Source of the DNA: Glomus cerebriforme
Taxonomy: Eukaryota; Glomeromycota; Glomeromycetes; Glomerales; Glomeraceae
Length of the DNA stretch: 57,753 nucleotides
Assembly (NCBI GenBank): GCA_003550305.1
Contig: QKYT01000201.1
Span: 22,485-80,237, forward strand
Reading direction: 5' to 3'
A program made the position numbers and the translations under genes. This document shows positions 1-13,739 of this stretch, piece after piece. Below the pieces are notes generated by a model, which saw nothing but the letters and a program-made list of their open reading frames with translations, did not search any database and was not told where the DNA came from. Numbering within the stretch: position 1 is the first letter of the stretch; each line of letters opens with the position of its first letter.

Positions 1-2994
1 ATAATTAATAAATTGTATTTTTTAATTCTATAGTATACATATTGGGTACCTGATATATAGCAGATTTTCTGCATTTTGGGTACCCAATATTTATAAGATA
101 TCTGTAAGATAGATCAGTTTTTGACCAGTAAGATGAGTTTTTCTTTAATGAAATATATCAATTTTTACTCTATTTTATAGATATTTAAAACTTAGTAATT
201 ATTGAAAAAAAACTATTTTCAGATGAAATATTAAGATTCTCATCTAAGAATGTATTATCATCAAGTAAAATGCTTAATTAAATGATTGATTATTATATAA
301 TAACCTATGAAATATACAATTTTTAGAAACTATTTGAAAAAGAAACTAATAATTCAATAATTATTTGTGTCAAGATAAACTAATTTAAAAGATGTTAAAT
401 TGGTTCTAAAATATTCAGCTAGGCAATATTATCATGATATATTGCAAGTTTTTATATTTATTCAAATTTATAATAAATACTAGTGAAGTTGACTGCTATT
501 CAGATCAAATTCAGTATTTTTTTAAATATATAATTGATTTATCTGATAGGACTTTTGAGTACAATTTGATATATATTTAATGATATAAACTAACAAATTT
601 TTGATTTTATTTTAACATTAATGATGATTAACAGACTTGTAATGTTGAACTTTGAAGTAAAGATTTTTATTTCAAATGTTAAGATTGCATAATACTAGTG
701 CATCATATTTTAGGAAGATTCATTTTTATAAAGTACAAACTATCAACTTATCAGAACATAATTGAATATTTAGCAATTAACTTAATTAATAGAAAGTATC
801 ATATTCAATAATAAAATATGTATAATTCATACAAAAAAAATAAATACATTTTTTACATTTATTATAACTTTTTACATTTATTGTATTATTTTTTATTATT
901 AAAAATTTATTTAAATATTAAAATTCATATATTTAAATCCAATAAATTGTACAATTCAGCTATTAATCAAATATTTCAAATATTAATAATGATTAAAATT
1001 TAGCTAAAATTTGAACTGAATTGGCTAAAATTTAGCTAAATCGTCACATACTAAACTTCTTATTTTGACTAGTACTTAGCTATAAGGCTTATATAAGAAA
1101 AAATTTTTATTAATAAAATTTTATTAAAATAATCATTAAATAGCTTTGCTATCATATACATGTAAGTATAATATATGAATAAGCTATATTATAAAGTTAC
1201 TCTTATTTCTACTATTTACTTATTTTATTTATATTTAAAGAAAGAAAATCTAAAATATCTCAGTAAACTACTTATATTGATAAAGATGGTAGCTTTTTTT
1301 TTTAGCTCATTTACTTTGCAAATTAAGTTTTGTTGCTTATTTATGACATAGTTTAGAGAAATGAAAACTTTGAAGTTCTCATATTAAAAGTGGTGAATAA
1401 AACTAAGTATTTATAAAAAATTTTAAATAGTTATGCAAGAATATTTTTGTATAATAAGGAGTATTTTATATTCCTTTGTATTCTCATTATTAGCAAATCA
1501 TCCAACTATGTTGATTATTCTAGCTAAACAGGATTTCAGGATATGCAATAATAATCTATATTTTTGATTATATAAGCAATTTATAATACTTCAGCTCTAT
1601 AGGATCAGTAAAATACTATAACATATAAAAGTATACCTTGGGTTAAGATGCTAATTTATAAAAAATCATATTATCCAGCACCTTTAGCTATATAAATCAG
1701 AAAAGAAGCTTTTTTATTAATAATTCAAGTTGCATAATGAAGAACTTTTAGGAAAGACATTATTATAGCAATACAAAAATATTACTCTTAACCAGGTTTA
1801 TTAATAGATCTGTTTAAAAATAAAGCTTCTGTGGTTCACATAATAAATGGTATAATTATTTACATACATAGGCAATTTTTTTTAGAAGTCAGATCTGTGC
1901 TGTTTTGCAGCACAGAGATTTGTGACCCTACCAGCATGCAGTACAGAAAAAAAAATAAAAATCTGTACAGATCTCCAAGAAACCAAAAATCTGCACAAAA
2001 ATTTTATAATAAATCTGCAAAATTCTTGTAATATACAGTATATAATATATATTTAAAATATAATAAAACTTTATTTTTTTTATTAAATGTAATTTATACA
2101 GTAAAGCTAAATTATTAAATATAAGGAAAAAAAATCTATAAAATATATTACTATCTATTTACTTTCTCTTAAATCCAAAGTTCAAATCTAGCATTCGAAG
2201 AATTTCAGAGTCTAAAGAACCTAAAAATAAACAAAGGAATGTTGAAATAAATCAGATAGAAACCTAAACTCAAGGCCAAAATTGTAGAATTAAAAAGCAG
2301 CCATCAATGATTTGAAGTTTTGGCAATATTTAATAAATAATAAGCATTTAATAACAAATAACAATTTATAAATATAAAATAACTAATATTTAAGATAAAA
2401 TTATAGGATCTTCCATATATTTAATATTTAAAAATATATATAAGATGATTCCCATTCGTCTAACTTTAGTATTGACCAAAATTAAGCATAGTGACGGCCA
2501 AAATCAAAATAATGTAAGCCAAAGTTGTCAAGCGCATTTACTGTTCCTCTTCATGTTGCATATATCCTTCTCATTTTCCGTCATTTTTCATTCATTTCAT
2601 TCGCTTTTTCATACAATTACTGTATATACATGCCGCACTTCCTTACTATTTTATTTGTAAAAAACGATCCATAATATATCAACATTTCTTTAACTCTTCC
2701 ATTTATTTCTCCTTTATTTGAGTTCACGGTTAATCAATTTACACAACTTGTTCTTTTTTCACAGCGAGAATAAAATCTGATTAGACAAAGGAAAACGTTT
2801 AATTAATGATTGTTATTTGTAAATAAATGAAATAAATTTCCATGAAAAACTAACAACATATTCAATCAATAAAGTAAATTATATACAAAATAAAAAAAGA
2901 AAGCTCTATATTTAAGTTTGATATTTAGTTCTCATAATTAAATAAATCAATTCTTTAAAAATATATTTACAAAGTTATTAATTGTTAATTTGTA
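1..2994. other. Gene-free AT-rich stretch with small inverted motifs
   Basis: No convincing coding exon is visible; short open frames here are low-complexity and lack splice context. Small symmetric elements suggest old transposon ends. TTGGGTACC (42-50) is matched by its complement GGTACCCAA (79-87). A perfect 8-bp hairpin CTGTGCTG/CAGCACAG lies at 1895-1915, and the palindrome ATCTGTACAGAT lies at 1961-1972. The 1890-2030 block is rich in ATCTGCA/ATCTGTA words that recur near 49.7-50.0 kb. Confidence 0.6.
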
Positions 2995-4241
2995 TTAAAT
3001 TTTCATCGCACAAACCTCAAAACATGATGTCTTTTGTTTCCTAAACCTCATTTTAGCAATATTCCAATCTCCATCATTTTCAACTGTGATCATTTCTCCA
3101 TCATTATTTTCGCGATAGTTAAAAGAATGTATTTCACATTCTAATCTTTTATTTATTTCTTTTAATAAATCCGCAAATGTAATTTCAGCTGACACACGAA
3201 TTGCTCTCGTGAAAGTTAGGAAGTTGCACGTTATAAAGTACTAAGAATGTAAAGGATTTTATAAACTAGGTATAATATTTATTCTTGCAAACTAATTCTT
3301 TCAATTGTAAAGAATCCTTACCTCAGAGGTATAACTAGGTGGTTCACTGGGTGAGGAAGGGCCGTCTTCAATTATCAGATCCTTTGATGAATATTATTAT
3401 TAATATTGAATCAAAAAAACACAGAATAAAATAAAATAATGAAGTATAATCATTCACCTCATTAATTTGTATTTCATCATTGTTATCTTTACTTTCCTAA
3501 AAAAATTCCCTTGTAAATAAGTTTATATTAAATTAAAATAAATAATCACTATATAAAAAAGATAATACTTACAGTTAAACGAGGCGCCCACTTTTTGATT
3601 CCAATCTCAAACATAAAAATCGTCATAGGGTGAACTTTTTCACAAGGTGTAAACGTTATCTTTGTAACATCTTTCATACAACCATTTGTTGGATCTTTTT
3701 GAGTCATACGAACTGCGTTTGAATTTTGATTATTTTTAAGATGTATAAAATACTAAAAGTACCCTACAATTAATTAGTAATCTTATTAAGGATTAAAATG
3801 AGAAATGTAATATGATTTTAACTTACAGCCCTATTGAAATCCTTTTGAAATCCAATTTCTATATATTTATTTTGAATAATTCTAAATCCAATAACTTGGT
3901 TGAGATGAATTCTTATCTCATTAATCTCCCGATCTTCAATAAGATTAATTGCTAACTCATGACTTGTATATTTAAATAATAATTCGACTTGTCTACATTG
4001 AAACTTTTTAATGATGTCCCCACTCGGATGAAAACGGATTTCCCTAAGATCAATTTTTATCCAAAGCTGTTGGTCACCATAATTATTGTTATTATGATCT
4101 TTGAACGATACATGCCTTCGTTATTAATTTATTAAAAAAAAAATTGAAAATTTATTCATAAAAAAACTTACTAGAAAAAGCTTTAGGATTTTTTTGAGAT
4201 TTTACTACAGAAAATTTCTTGTCCGTACGGTCGTTATTCAT
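2995..4241 (-). CDS. PB1-domain protein, six exons
   Basis: Exons on the minus strand: 4241-4172, 4098-3827, 3752-3573, 3496-3458, 3381-3322 and 3240-2995 (288 aa). Five junctions carry GT..AG signals and keep frame. The first intron is the least certain, because its acceptor (CAAAG at 4099) was chosen to keep phase over the closer AAG at 4116. The C-terminal ~80 residues look like a PB1 domain: a basic start (FTRAIRV), then FADLLKEINKRL, then an acidic loop around YRENNDGEMITVENDGDW, which resembles the OPCA motif, and a final hydrophobic strand (CFEVCAMKI). PB1 domains mediate heterodimerisation of signalling proteins such as kinases, NADPH-oxidase regulators and polarity factors. The N-terminal ~200 residues are beta-rich with two segments (LWIKIDLREIRF; KITFTPCEKVHPMTIFMF) that I cannot assign; a PH-like fold is possible. 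A partner cannot be inferred from the neighbours. Confidence 0.75.
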
Positions 4242-4921
4242 GAAGGATCTTTAGGTAAATAAAAAGGGGCAAAGCTTTCAGTGATTTTCATAATATACCG
4301 TAAATAGAATGAAAATCTTTTATATCATCACATAATTCATCAAAAATTAATTGATGGATAAAGTATCCGGATCATGCGTTTGAAAAATTTCTAATTCTAA
4401 TATAAAAAATAAAGGGTTTACGGTGCCTTATCCAAATATAGTTAATGAAACCAGAAAAAAAAACCGGCTTATTTCATTATCTATACTGAAGTAACAACAT
4501 TGCCATTTATGGACATAAGCCATAAGAATGATTTCAAAAATTTTTTGTAAACCATTTCTTGATGCATTAACACGAGAAATTCGCTGAATTTAGAAAGACA
4601 AGTTTGATAGCCATATATTTCTTTAAAAAAATATTATTATTTTGAAAAGTATCTTGGCCGATTTTGTATTTTATTAAAAAAAAAAATAACGGAATATTAA
4701 CAATTTGAGAACTTTGGTTGTTTTCGAGCGTGATAATATTCATTCATGCATTTCATAGAATACGGAAGTTTCTAAAAAGTGCTTAGATTATTTAAATTTG
4801 TAAAACAATTAATAATCAGAGCGTAAAGGTGGCGCAGATGATAAAATTTTTTTTTTTTATTGACAAATATATGTGAATATATATGTATATATTAAAAATC
4901 TATTCAGGAGTTACTTGAGGA
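4242..4921. other. Intergenic, no feature seen
   Basis: About 680 bp between two minus-strand genes. It should hold the promoter of the PB1 gene and the 3' UTR of the BTB-TLDc gene. There is no RNA gene or repeat I can support; T/A runs at 4670-4686 and 4848-4859 are the only marked structure. Confidence 0.5.
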
Positions 4922-6442
4922 TTATTTTTTCAATATAGAAAATATTTCACAATCTATCCATCTAAATCTTCCCTCAGTCTCCAAAATGCTGTTTTCATAA
5001 GTTTCTTTTCGTGCTTCTCCACTTTGATCCGTACTCATCCGGACCCATAGATCCGGACCTTTGCCAAACTTTGGGCCGATCCATATTAAATCATCAATTT
5101 CCGTATCGCACTTATCGTAAGCTACTCGAGCAATTCGCGCATCATAAGGTGAAGTCCCATCACCAAGTGTAAAAATAAAACTTTCTTTTGTGCCTCGTCT
5201 TGGACCAAGTTTAACACTTTTCCATCCGATTGGATTATATCCGCCTATTAATTGTCCAGAGTCTTGAAGTTTCACAATTAAAATCACAGGCCCTTTACCA
5301 GCACATTGTTGTCTCAACTCATTAATAGAATATCCATCCCGACTTGCTCGAAAGAGAAGTGTAAAATTATATTGAATTCCTTGTTTGATAAAAGGTTCAT
5401 TATCTAACCATCTCGCAATAAGTGCCGTATGTTGTGGTCCGATTATAGTTGAATCAATTTTAATGGGCGATACTCTTGGAGGAAGAATTATTGCAGACTT
5501 TGGTTGATCATTAGCAAGGTAGTAACACAAAAGATCTTCTTGTAAATTTTTTGGAAATAACTGCCTATATGGTCTAACTTTGTGACAATAATCAGCAGAA
5601 CTCATTTGAAAAAGTCTCAAAAGCGGAATCATTCTATGCATAGTCCTTTCCAAAAACATAAAATCATCTTTTTTCCAATTTGAAATATTACCTTTAAGGT
5701 TTGAAGTGTTGGCTATTCCCCATTGAATAACTTTATCCCAGATTTCAACTTCTTGCAAACCAAGATCGTCTCTCTGAAGCACAGAAACAAGAACGTTTTC
5801 ATCCACAGAATTAAAATCATTTGCTTCAAATAAAATTCGAGCATCTTCTATAATCAGTCTATTACAAAAGTTATGAAGTTTTTGATATGATTTTTGTTTC
5901 ACAGAAGAATGTAAGATCTTTATAAGATTTCGTTTTATCCAATCGGTTTTGTGTTGAATAAGGTATTCTTGTAAGTATTCTAATAGTTCATGAAGAAGAA
6001 ATTGGTCAGCTGCTGCTAATATTTCAAAAAGATCATTTCCTTTATGTTCGTCTAATATTATTGTTCCACTATAAATATATCTATAAAAAAAAAAAAAAAG
6101 AGGAAATTGAAATTTGGTTAAGTTCTTTTTTTTTTTAAAAAAAAAAAATTTTTAACGAATAAAAATTTTGATGGAAGATAAAATTTACTTTATTATAACT
6201 TTAAATATTGATGGCGTCACTCCAAGTTGCTTAAAAACGATGTATCCATTCTCTTTTCGTGACCATTCGCTAGATAAAGCATTATGAAAATATGGAGAGC
6301 GTGCACGAAGTATAACTGAATGTGCATGGAATTTCTTCATATTTGAACCTTCTCCAATTTCAATGATAACATTATAATCATCTGCATCTTTGAGTAGCCG
6401 CGAAAAATCCTGTGAGAGTCTTGAAAAAAGTTCAGACATCAT
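4922..6442 (-). CDS. BTB/POZ-BACK-TLDc domain protein
   Basis: Two exons, 6442-6189 and 6080-4922, give 470 aa. The intron has GTAAAT..ATAG ends and keeps the frame across K/YIYSGTI. Residues ~20-125 are a BTB/POZ domain (DYNVIIEIGE, FHAHSVILRARSPYFHNAL, IKYIYSG, LLAAADQF-like ILAAADQFLLHELLEYL). Residues ~135-240 fit a BACK linker helix bundle (FEANDFNSVDENVLVSVLQRD). Residues ~300-465 are a TLDc domain (IIGPQHTALIARWL, LLFRASRDGYS, SFIFTLGDG, GPKFGKGPDLWV). BTB domains dimerise and commonly recruit Cullin-3; TLDc domains occur in oxidation-resistance proteins and can bind V-ATPase. The pair suggests a substrate-adaptor role, but that is family inference. This architecture is strongly expanded in glomeromycotan fungi. 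The start has two consecutive Met codons (6442 or 6439). No key segment is missing. Confidence 0.93.
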
Positions 6443-8889
6443 TCTTGGAAATCAAAAAAAAACAAAGATAATTGAAAGAAAAAGAGTGAGAGAAGAATAG
6501 AAGAGCTTAAATAAGAAATAATTGATAATGGTGAGCACGGATTTATGTAACCGATTTTTCTAACCAGATTTAGGATATATGAGCGTATTTCTTCAATTGT
6601 TAACGCTGCCAGTTTGCCACTAATGCACTTCCTCGGGTACCATGCATGATGTTTCGGGAAAAATTTTTTCTCAGATAATCCTTCATTGTTTTTCGTATAA
6701 ATTTAAAAATATTTAAATACAAGAAAATTTTTTGCTAAACAATGTTGCGCAAATCGTTTCTAACGAAAATTGGATCGTTTTTGGCGTGGGAAATTATGAA
6801 ATTTGACGTAGTTTTTTTTTTAAATAATAATAATGAACGAAAAAAATAAAATAGTTTTTTTTTTCATAAATTTGTCCTCAAAAAGAAAAAATCTTCAGAA
6901 CAGCATATTAATCAATGTAATCGGATGATCACAATCGAACTTATTTTTGTAATTGTTTTAAAATTATCACGTGTTATAAATTGAAGATGCTGTTCCTCAT
7001 CAGAAACAATACCGGACCCGTAACCGTAACGTACTTTATTTGTAATGATATACTAGGCAAAAAAAGGTAACAGGAAAATACCCAATTTTTTTTTAGGCGG
7101 AAATGTTGTATATACCGCGCCAAGTCGAATCGATTACATGGTCAATTGGTCATAAAAAAAACAATTAAAAAGATAATTGATTATCTAAATCTTTAAATTG
7201 TCCCACAAATCTTGTACAATAATTTAAATTTGTGGAAATTCCGGTATCATACTGTATAAAAGAAATTAAGGATAGATTTTCAATCTGACGTAAACACTAT
7301 AAGTAGTAACTTGGGTATTATTTAGAGGGGTATTTTAAAACACTTACTAGTAAATCTCATTCCGACACCGGAAACCGATCATTTACCTCATGGGGATAAA
7401 CTAGCCAAAAAGGTCTTGAACATGACATTATTTTATTATAAGTGGTTATCAACGTAGTTATTTAAGGAAAAATTCAATATAATTATCGTTTCATGGAGAA
7501 TTTCTTTTATGTTTTCGTTTCGTACCTGCATGTATTTGTATTTATCTAATGAATTATTAAAAAATATCACAAACATAAGAGAATATTTATTATGTAATAT
7601 ATTTCAAATTAAATGTATATTTAACATGAAACACAAAAAAAAGCTGAAACTTAGCTCAAACGTGCGAAAATCATTTTACAAGCTTTATTTTCCACGTTTG
7701 TATAGTGTTCATTTATAATTATATTAGTACTGCGCCACGTGTGAATTATTTTCATATGAAATCGGATCATAATATGAAAAAAAAATAAGGGGAAATTTAG
7801 GCTAATATCACTTATCACCTGAATAGTTTCCTTGGCAGAAATCGTTAATAATGTTTTTTTTTCATATGTATTCGATTTTTTGGCATTATTTTTTCATTAT
7901 TTGACAAATCTATTAAATATGTATAATAAATATATGTATATAATTATATATATATATATATAATATTTATATATTCTAATTCTGAATTGGTTAAACGTCA
8001 CCTCTAATATCACCATATCATCATAACATTTCTCCGAAATTAACTAAACAGAACATCCATAATTGAAAATCCTTATTAAATATTAAATGCATTAAAAAGT
8101 TCACAGTGCATGAATGGAAATCCTTGCGCAGCATATGTTTATTTAAATGACATAAGTTTCGGAGCAAAAAACTTTATTAAAACAAAGTTAAAATATTTAC
8201 CGTCAATTAACTGTTATTGATTTTTGATAGTATATCTTTTTATTTTTCGTTGGTTAAACTATTACTATGTTAAATGAATATATCGCGGGTATCGATTCCT
8301 TTTTTGTTCCAATTTCCGATCTTATATAATTTATATTTATTATGAATGACCTTTGTCAATGTCATTTCATAACCCTAAAAATAAATCCAACTACAAAAAT
8401 AATTTTCTAACCTAATTTATCCCTTTTTTACCGATAAACAGTCATAGCTTGCATAATTTGTTCAAATATGTGTAATTTTGTAATTCAAAATTTTTTTACC
8501 TTTTTTCCGCTTTCTCTCATTTATCTCTTCATAAGCATTCGTTGCGGAATTTCTTCGACTCTTTTTTTTTTTTACGTTTAATATATGAAAAAGGCCAATT
8601 TTTAAGTTTTTTTTCTCGATTTTCGAAAAAAAAATCCTCTCTCTCCTTTTTTTTTAAAAAAAATAAAAGTTACAAAAAACTTAAAAAATAAATGAGAAAA
8701 AAGAGTTTTAGTGAGGAAGAAAAAAAACATTATAACTCATACAAACAAATACAAAATTATATCAACTACCATTATTCTTCGTTTTAATATAAATTTAAAT
8801 ATATATATATACATATTCTCCTCACTATTAAGTTGACTCTTTTTTTTCATAAAAAAAAATCCCCTTTTTATTAAACATATTCATGAAAA
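6443..8889. other. Long intergenic region between divergent genes
   Basis: About 2.4 kb separates the minus-strand BTB-TLDc gene from the plus-strand S/T-P-rich gene, so it holds both promoters. No coding exon or RNA gene is supportable; a 69-codon open frame at 7509 is low-complexity. A (TA)n tract lies near 7945-7963. Just upstream of the plus-strand start, 8510-8660 is a strong C/T-rich and poly-T belt (CTCTCTCTCC followed by T and A runs), typical of a fungal core promoter or 5' UTR. Confidence 0.55.
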
Positions 8890-10876
8890 ATGACATTTCA
8901 AGAAGGATTTGATTATTCTTCAGCAACTCGCTGTGCGGACGGTGTTTCTGCTATTAACAAATCAAATGATTCTTTGGAAGAACAAAAAAATATTAACATT
9001 GATGATGCGGAAAATGACATGTCAAAAAGTACATGTTCAAGCAGTGTCACTATTACACCCATCTCTACCGATGGAAAAAACACTTCATCTAATGAAAAAT
9101 TCCTGCAACTAAATGACAAAACTTTACATGGTAAGTAGAGAGTTTAATCGAAACTTTTTTTTTTTGATTTATTAAAAATATTAAAATTTTTCATTGCAGA
9201 ATCGCAAGATGACGACGAAGCACGTGCGTTTAGATCACAATTTGATGGTAATTAAATAATGATGTTATTAACATACGTATTTGCATTTAAAAACATATAT
9301 TTATTTATCTACATTATTTTTCATAAATAGAAATCAAATGTGCGTCAAGAATGCTTGAATATTCTAAGAATAATACTTATAATCGTTTCCAAGGGCCTGC
9401 TGGGCGGGTGCCATCCGCACCTTTACAGAAGAGGATTAATGGTATAATCATATAGATATAATATTCTCTATTCTAATTTTATTTTATTTTTTTTTTTTGT
9501 TTCTTAATAAAAAGACCAATTTTTTATCTACAATTTAGAAACATCTTTTCACCAAAGATCACATTCTCACTCAACGCACCCACAGCAAACAAGCCGGCAG
9601 ATGCTAAAACACCAACGGAGTATTTCATCTATTCAAGGATTATCATTTAATGGCAATAAATTTTATTCAACTGGTCTGCCCTCAACACCTTCAACTCCAT
9701 TTACTCCATATGGATTTGATAATGATGAAATATTTTCTCCATTACGCCACCCATTGCATCACTTTGATGATTCAAATTCCGTTAACGGTAATGATGATAC
9801 ATTGATGAAATTTAGAGATTTAGAGAATTGCGGCGGAAGATTCGGTTTTAATAACAGCAGATTCGCCGGTAAAGTTTCAAAGGAAAAATGTTGATTTTGG
9901 CGCAGTAATGATTAAAATTTTTTCTCCCAATATTTTAGACGAATGGGATGATTCTTCACCAGGATATCCTTCGACACCACTTTCCAATGGTCCATTTACT
10001 CCACTTCCACTTACTCCTTCTTCAACATACTCTAGTTTGTCTCCAAGTACACCATATTTTGCGCAACCACATTCATTGTTAGATGATGATGAACTTTTTG
10101 AAAAGGCTAAACGTCTTGAGGAGGAACGCATTTTACTTCAAATCCAACAACGAAAGTTAGATAATGCAATTGCAGCTCATAAACTTCGATATCAAAATAG
10201 CGATCCTTCATTGGATGAAACTGAAGCTAGATACAAGTCGAACAATACAACTCCTCCGCTTATGCCCACACGAGGAAAGACAATTCCATTTACTTATAGT
10301 AACAAATTTACTGCGCCTCCTCCACGTTTCCAAAATTCTCAAGAACCTATCGGAACTCCAATTAAAAAATCTGGATATATTACTCCCCCATCAACAACTC
10401 CCACCAATTCATCATTTTCAACGTCAGCTCCCACTTTTTCACTATTTTCAAACCCTCCAGCATTATCGCTTAATCATAATCTAATGAATCAACAACAAAA
10501 ACATCATCGAACAATATCATCTGATAATTATAGCTTTAGCTTCAATGGAGAATTTTCTCCACTTAATGGTTATCCTTTAACCCCTTCAAATTCTCCACCA
10601 AAGACAAATAATAATGATGGATATTTTAGTTTTAATTCTTACACAAACGCTTCAAGTGCTAACAATAAGTGGGTCAATAATAGCGAAAATAATTATTATA
10701 AACCTTCAACTCCTACAGTTTCAACTCCTGGTTACTTCCGCGCTCCTCTTTATTCTACACCAGTTTATGAACGCGAAGAGGACTCTTTATTTGCTGATGG
10801 ATGTTTTAATAGAAAAGGTTATGAAAATAACTTTAATTGTTCTTTTATTATGGATGATCGTAATTTGGTTGATTAG
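8890..10876 (+). CDS. S/T-P-rich low-complexity protein, five exons, all introns phase 1
   Basis: Exons 8890-9130, 9200-9247, 9331-9441, 9539-9868 and 9939-10876 encode 555 aa. All four introns have GT..AG ends, and each splits a codon after its first base, always G. I do not recognise a family. The N-terminal third is acidic and Ser-rich. Residues ~180-270 carry dense proline-directed sites (PSTPSTPFTPYG, GPFTPLPLTPSS, SPSTPYF), and more TP/SP sites run to the end (TPTVSTPGYF). This is the pattern of a multisite CDK or MAP-kinase substrate. Residues ~290-325 (LFEKAKRLEEERILLQIQQ) form the only predicted coiled coil. The rest is Asn/Ser-rich and probably disordered. The 5' pyrimidine belt and long AT-rich 3' region fit an expressed gene. 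A regulatory or RNA-associated role is possible, but nothing in the sequence decides this. Confidence 0.8.
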
Positions 10877-12950
10877 AAGAAGTATTCTTTTGTTCTTGAG
10901 TGCTTGGTTCACTCGTAATATTAGATAAATTTTAATTTATTTGCGGGGAAGTACACAATAATTATTAGGTTGTGCAAAAAAAAAAAAAAAACAAAAAAAA
11001 AATTACATAATGAATGTTTAGTTAGTGTACTTATGAGACTTTAATATTTAATCTGCTGTTATTTTTAATCTTAATTCATAATTTTCAACATGATTTTTGG
11101 TTTATTATTTTAATTTTCATTGTGCCTAGAACATACAAGTTTTTTTTAGTAATTTATTATATTATATACAGTAAGTGTGATTAATGGGTTTTATTATTAT
11201 TCATTTATTTATTTTATTGGGTTGGGTATTTTTATATTAATTGCTGTTTGACAAACACATTATCTTTTTTTTTTTTTTTAATTTACACATTTGGAGATGA
11301 TTTTAGCACTCATGAAAGTATTGTGATTGAAGTTAAATGTGTAAATGTGAATTTTTTTTTAAAAATTAGTATTCTGGTAATTACTACTTTGAAATTTGTA
11401 TTTGTTTATTTCTCTATTGAATTAGAGAACAGGCCTTTTTATCAAATTTTATGTTTATTAAAATTATTTTCTTTTGAGCCATATTTGATCTTATTTTTAT
11501 TATATCAATAAAGATATATGTGTACAGTGTATAAAATAGAAATAATTTATTCGTCATATAATCGCAACTTATTTGTCATCCACTCTGATTTTTTAAATGT
11601 TATCGAACACGTGACCATAATTTATCTGATAATTTTGGCTGATGTTATAGATAATTTTGGTAAGGCGACTAATTTACAAGAAATTATTATTAAGCTATAT
11701 TTAAACATTATATGAAAAATTAGAATTTTGCATTTTATTTTTTACAAATATTATACAATGCAAACCCTCTATAATAGACAATAAAATTTGTAAAATATAA
11801 AATACAAAATTAAATTTAAAATATTAAGAAATACTTTAAATAACATTAAATCTTTCAAATTACCAGCTATTTTTTTATTTAAATAAATATTTAAATAGTT
11901 ATATCAGTTTAAAATAATACTATTTTACTATAAAAATTAATAAATTGAAATTATACTAGATATAAAATTTTTACAATAATAATATATATTTATTTATTTA
12001 TTAGTAAGTTTTAATTATTAAATCAAAATTTGCATTTATTTATTTTTATTTTGCAAAAAAAAATCTGCAAAATAAGAATACTAATCATGTAATTTATTAA
12101 ATACTTAATTTGATTGGATGTATTAAAATATATTATTTTAATATAAAATAAAATATAAAACAAATTTATTTAACTCATAATTGTATTGGATCATATGGTG
12201 CAAAATATTTAAAAGTTATATCTGATAAATTATAATTAATTTATTATTAGTATATCATATAATATAAGCAAATGAATTTGAGATTTTTTTTTAATTTTAT
12301 AGATTAATTTCTTTTTATAAATAAAGTTTAATTTTTAAATTTTAATTTAATTAAAATTCTATTATAGAATCAAATTTTATTTAAGATTTTTAATTGTAAA
12401 GATTTTATACTGTAAAAATTAATATAAAAGCAATTATTTTAATATATTTAATTTATAATTTGAAAAAATTAATAATCAATGGGCAATTTTATTTATAAAT
12501 TTATTAATACTAATAATTTGAAACTGAAATACAAATATCTATATAATTTTATTATCAATTTAGACTTTTAAAAATATTAGATAAATCTTTAAATTTTTAG
12601 TTATCTTTTATAAAAAAAAAAAAATCAAAATATTAACTTTAAAATTGCAAATTTTAAATAAGAGCTAAAATTATAAAATTAGATATTTTTATTAAAATTT
12701 TATTATTAAAATTTTTGATTAGAAATTATAATATATTTTATTTTTTTTTTAAATTATTTAATTTTAATAATTAGTACTAATTAAGTTACTTATACTAATA
12801 CTAATTTGATTATTAATACTAATTATAAATAAAATATGTATATATATAAATTAATATTTAAAATACTTCATCAAATAATTTTTAGAAATCATATAATTTT
12901 TAAATAAGTTTTAAATTAAATAATAATAAAAAAATAAAAAAAATAAAGGA
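10877..12950. other. 3' UTR followed by AT-only intergenic DNA
   Basis: The first few hundred bases are T-rich and plausibly 3' UTR. From about 11700 on the sequence is almost pure A/T with stop codons in all frames. The open frames at 11248 and 11518 are low-complexity and have no splice context. I see no RNA gene or clear repeat boundary. Confidence 0.55.
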
Positions 12951-12984
12951 TTTTGTAATTTATCACTATGGTAATGCATTGAAA

Positions 12985-13305
12985 GTATTACGTGATTTAT
13001 AATTCTGGCCAGAATTAAATGATCTGCAATAAAATTGTCTTTTTGGAAATTTTGTATAATCCAAAATTTTAATTTTTGAGAAAAATAAAATTGTTTTTTT
13101 TTGGATTATATAATATTATCTAAGATCCAAATAAGAACATTTTAATCAGCATTATAAAATTTGGACAAAATTAAATATGTAATGAATAATATTTATCACA
13201 CTGAAAAAATTCTGTCTCTAGAATAAATAGTAAAAATGGAAAACTATGGTGTGATGCGGAAGGACAAATTATTATATAGTATAAATCATGTAATATAATA
13301 GGTTA
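12985..13305 (+). repeat. MITE family A, copy 1
   Basis: This copy matches the copy at 55300-55653 in the same orientation. Shared words include TTCTGGCCAGAATTAAATGA, TCTGCAATAAAATTG, GGATTATATAATA and CTAGAATAAATAG. The ends are eroded: the terminal ACACAGGATGTCTG motif of the better copies is not seen here. Confidence 0.75.
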
Positions 13306-13739
13306 CGTGACAGAGTGGTGATATATCGCCATGTAGAGTTTCAATCTGTTAATTAATTATCTGCTTTAAATTCAGATATCCGTGATAAATCAGATAAGTT
13401 AGATAGATATTTTATCAACAAATTAATTAATAATTTTAAGTATTATATATTATGTATTTAATTATTGTATTTAATTATTTATTTAATAAAGAATATTGAA
13501 TATTAGATTTAAAAATTTTTTATTTAAATGTTGAATAATATATATATTTATTAGAAATAGAAATAATATTATTATTAATTATTATTAATTAAAAAAAATT
13601 AAAAAAAATTTTTTATATTAGTTAGACTATCCAACTTTATCTGAGATAAAAATATAATCTAATAAATACAAATCATATAACCAATGTATTAATTTCAATT
13701 TGCCACATTACTTTATAATCTATTTTAAATATAAAAAAA

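Noticed and set aside
8890..9138. Overlapping frames at 8909-9112 (+) and 9119-8913 (-)
   Set aside because: Shadows of the first exon of the S/T-P-rich gene; only the 8890 frame splices onward.
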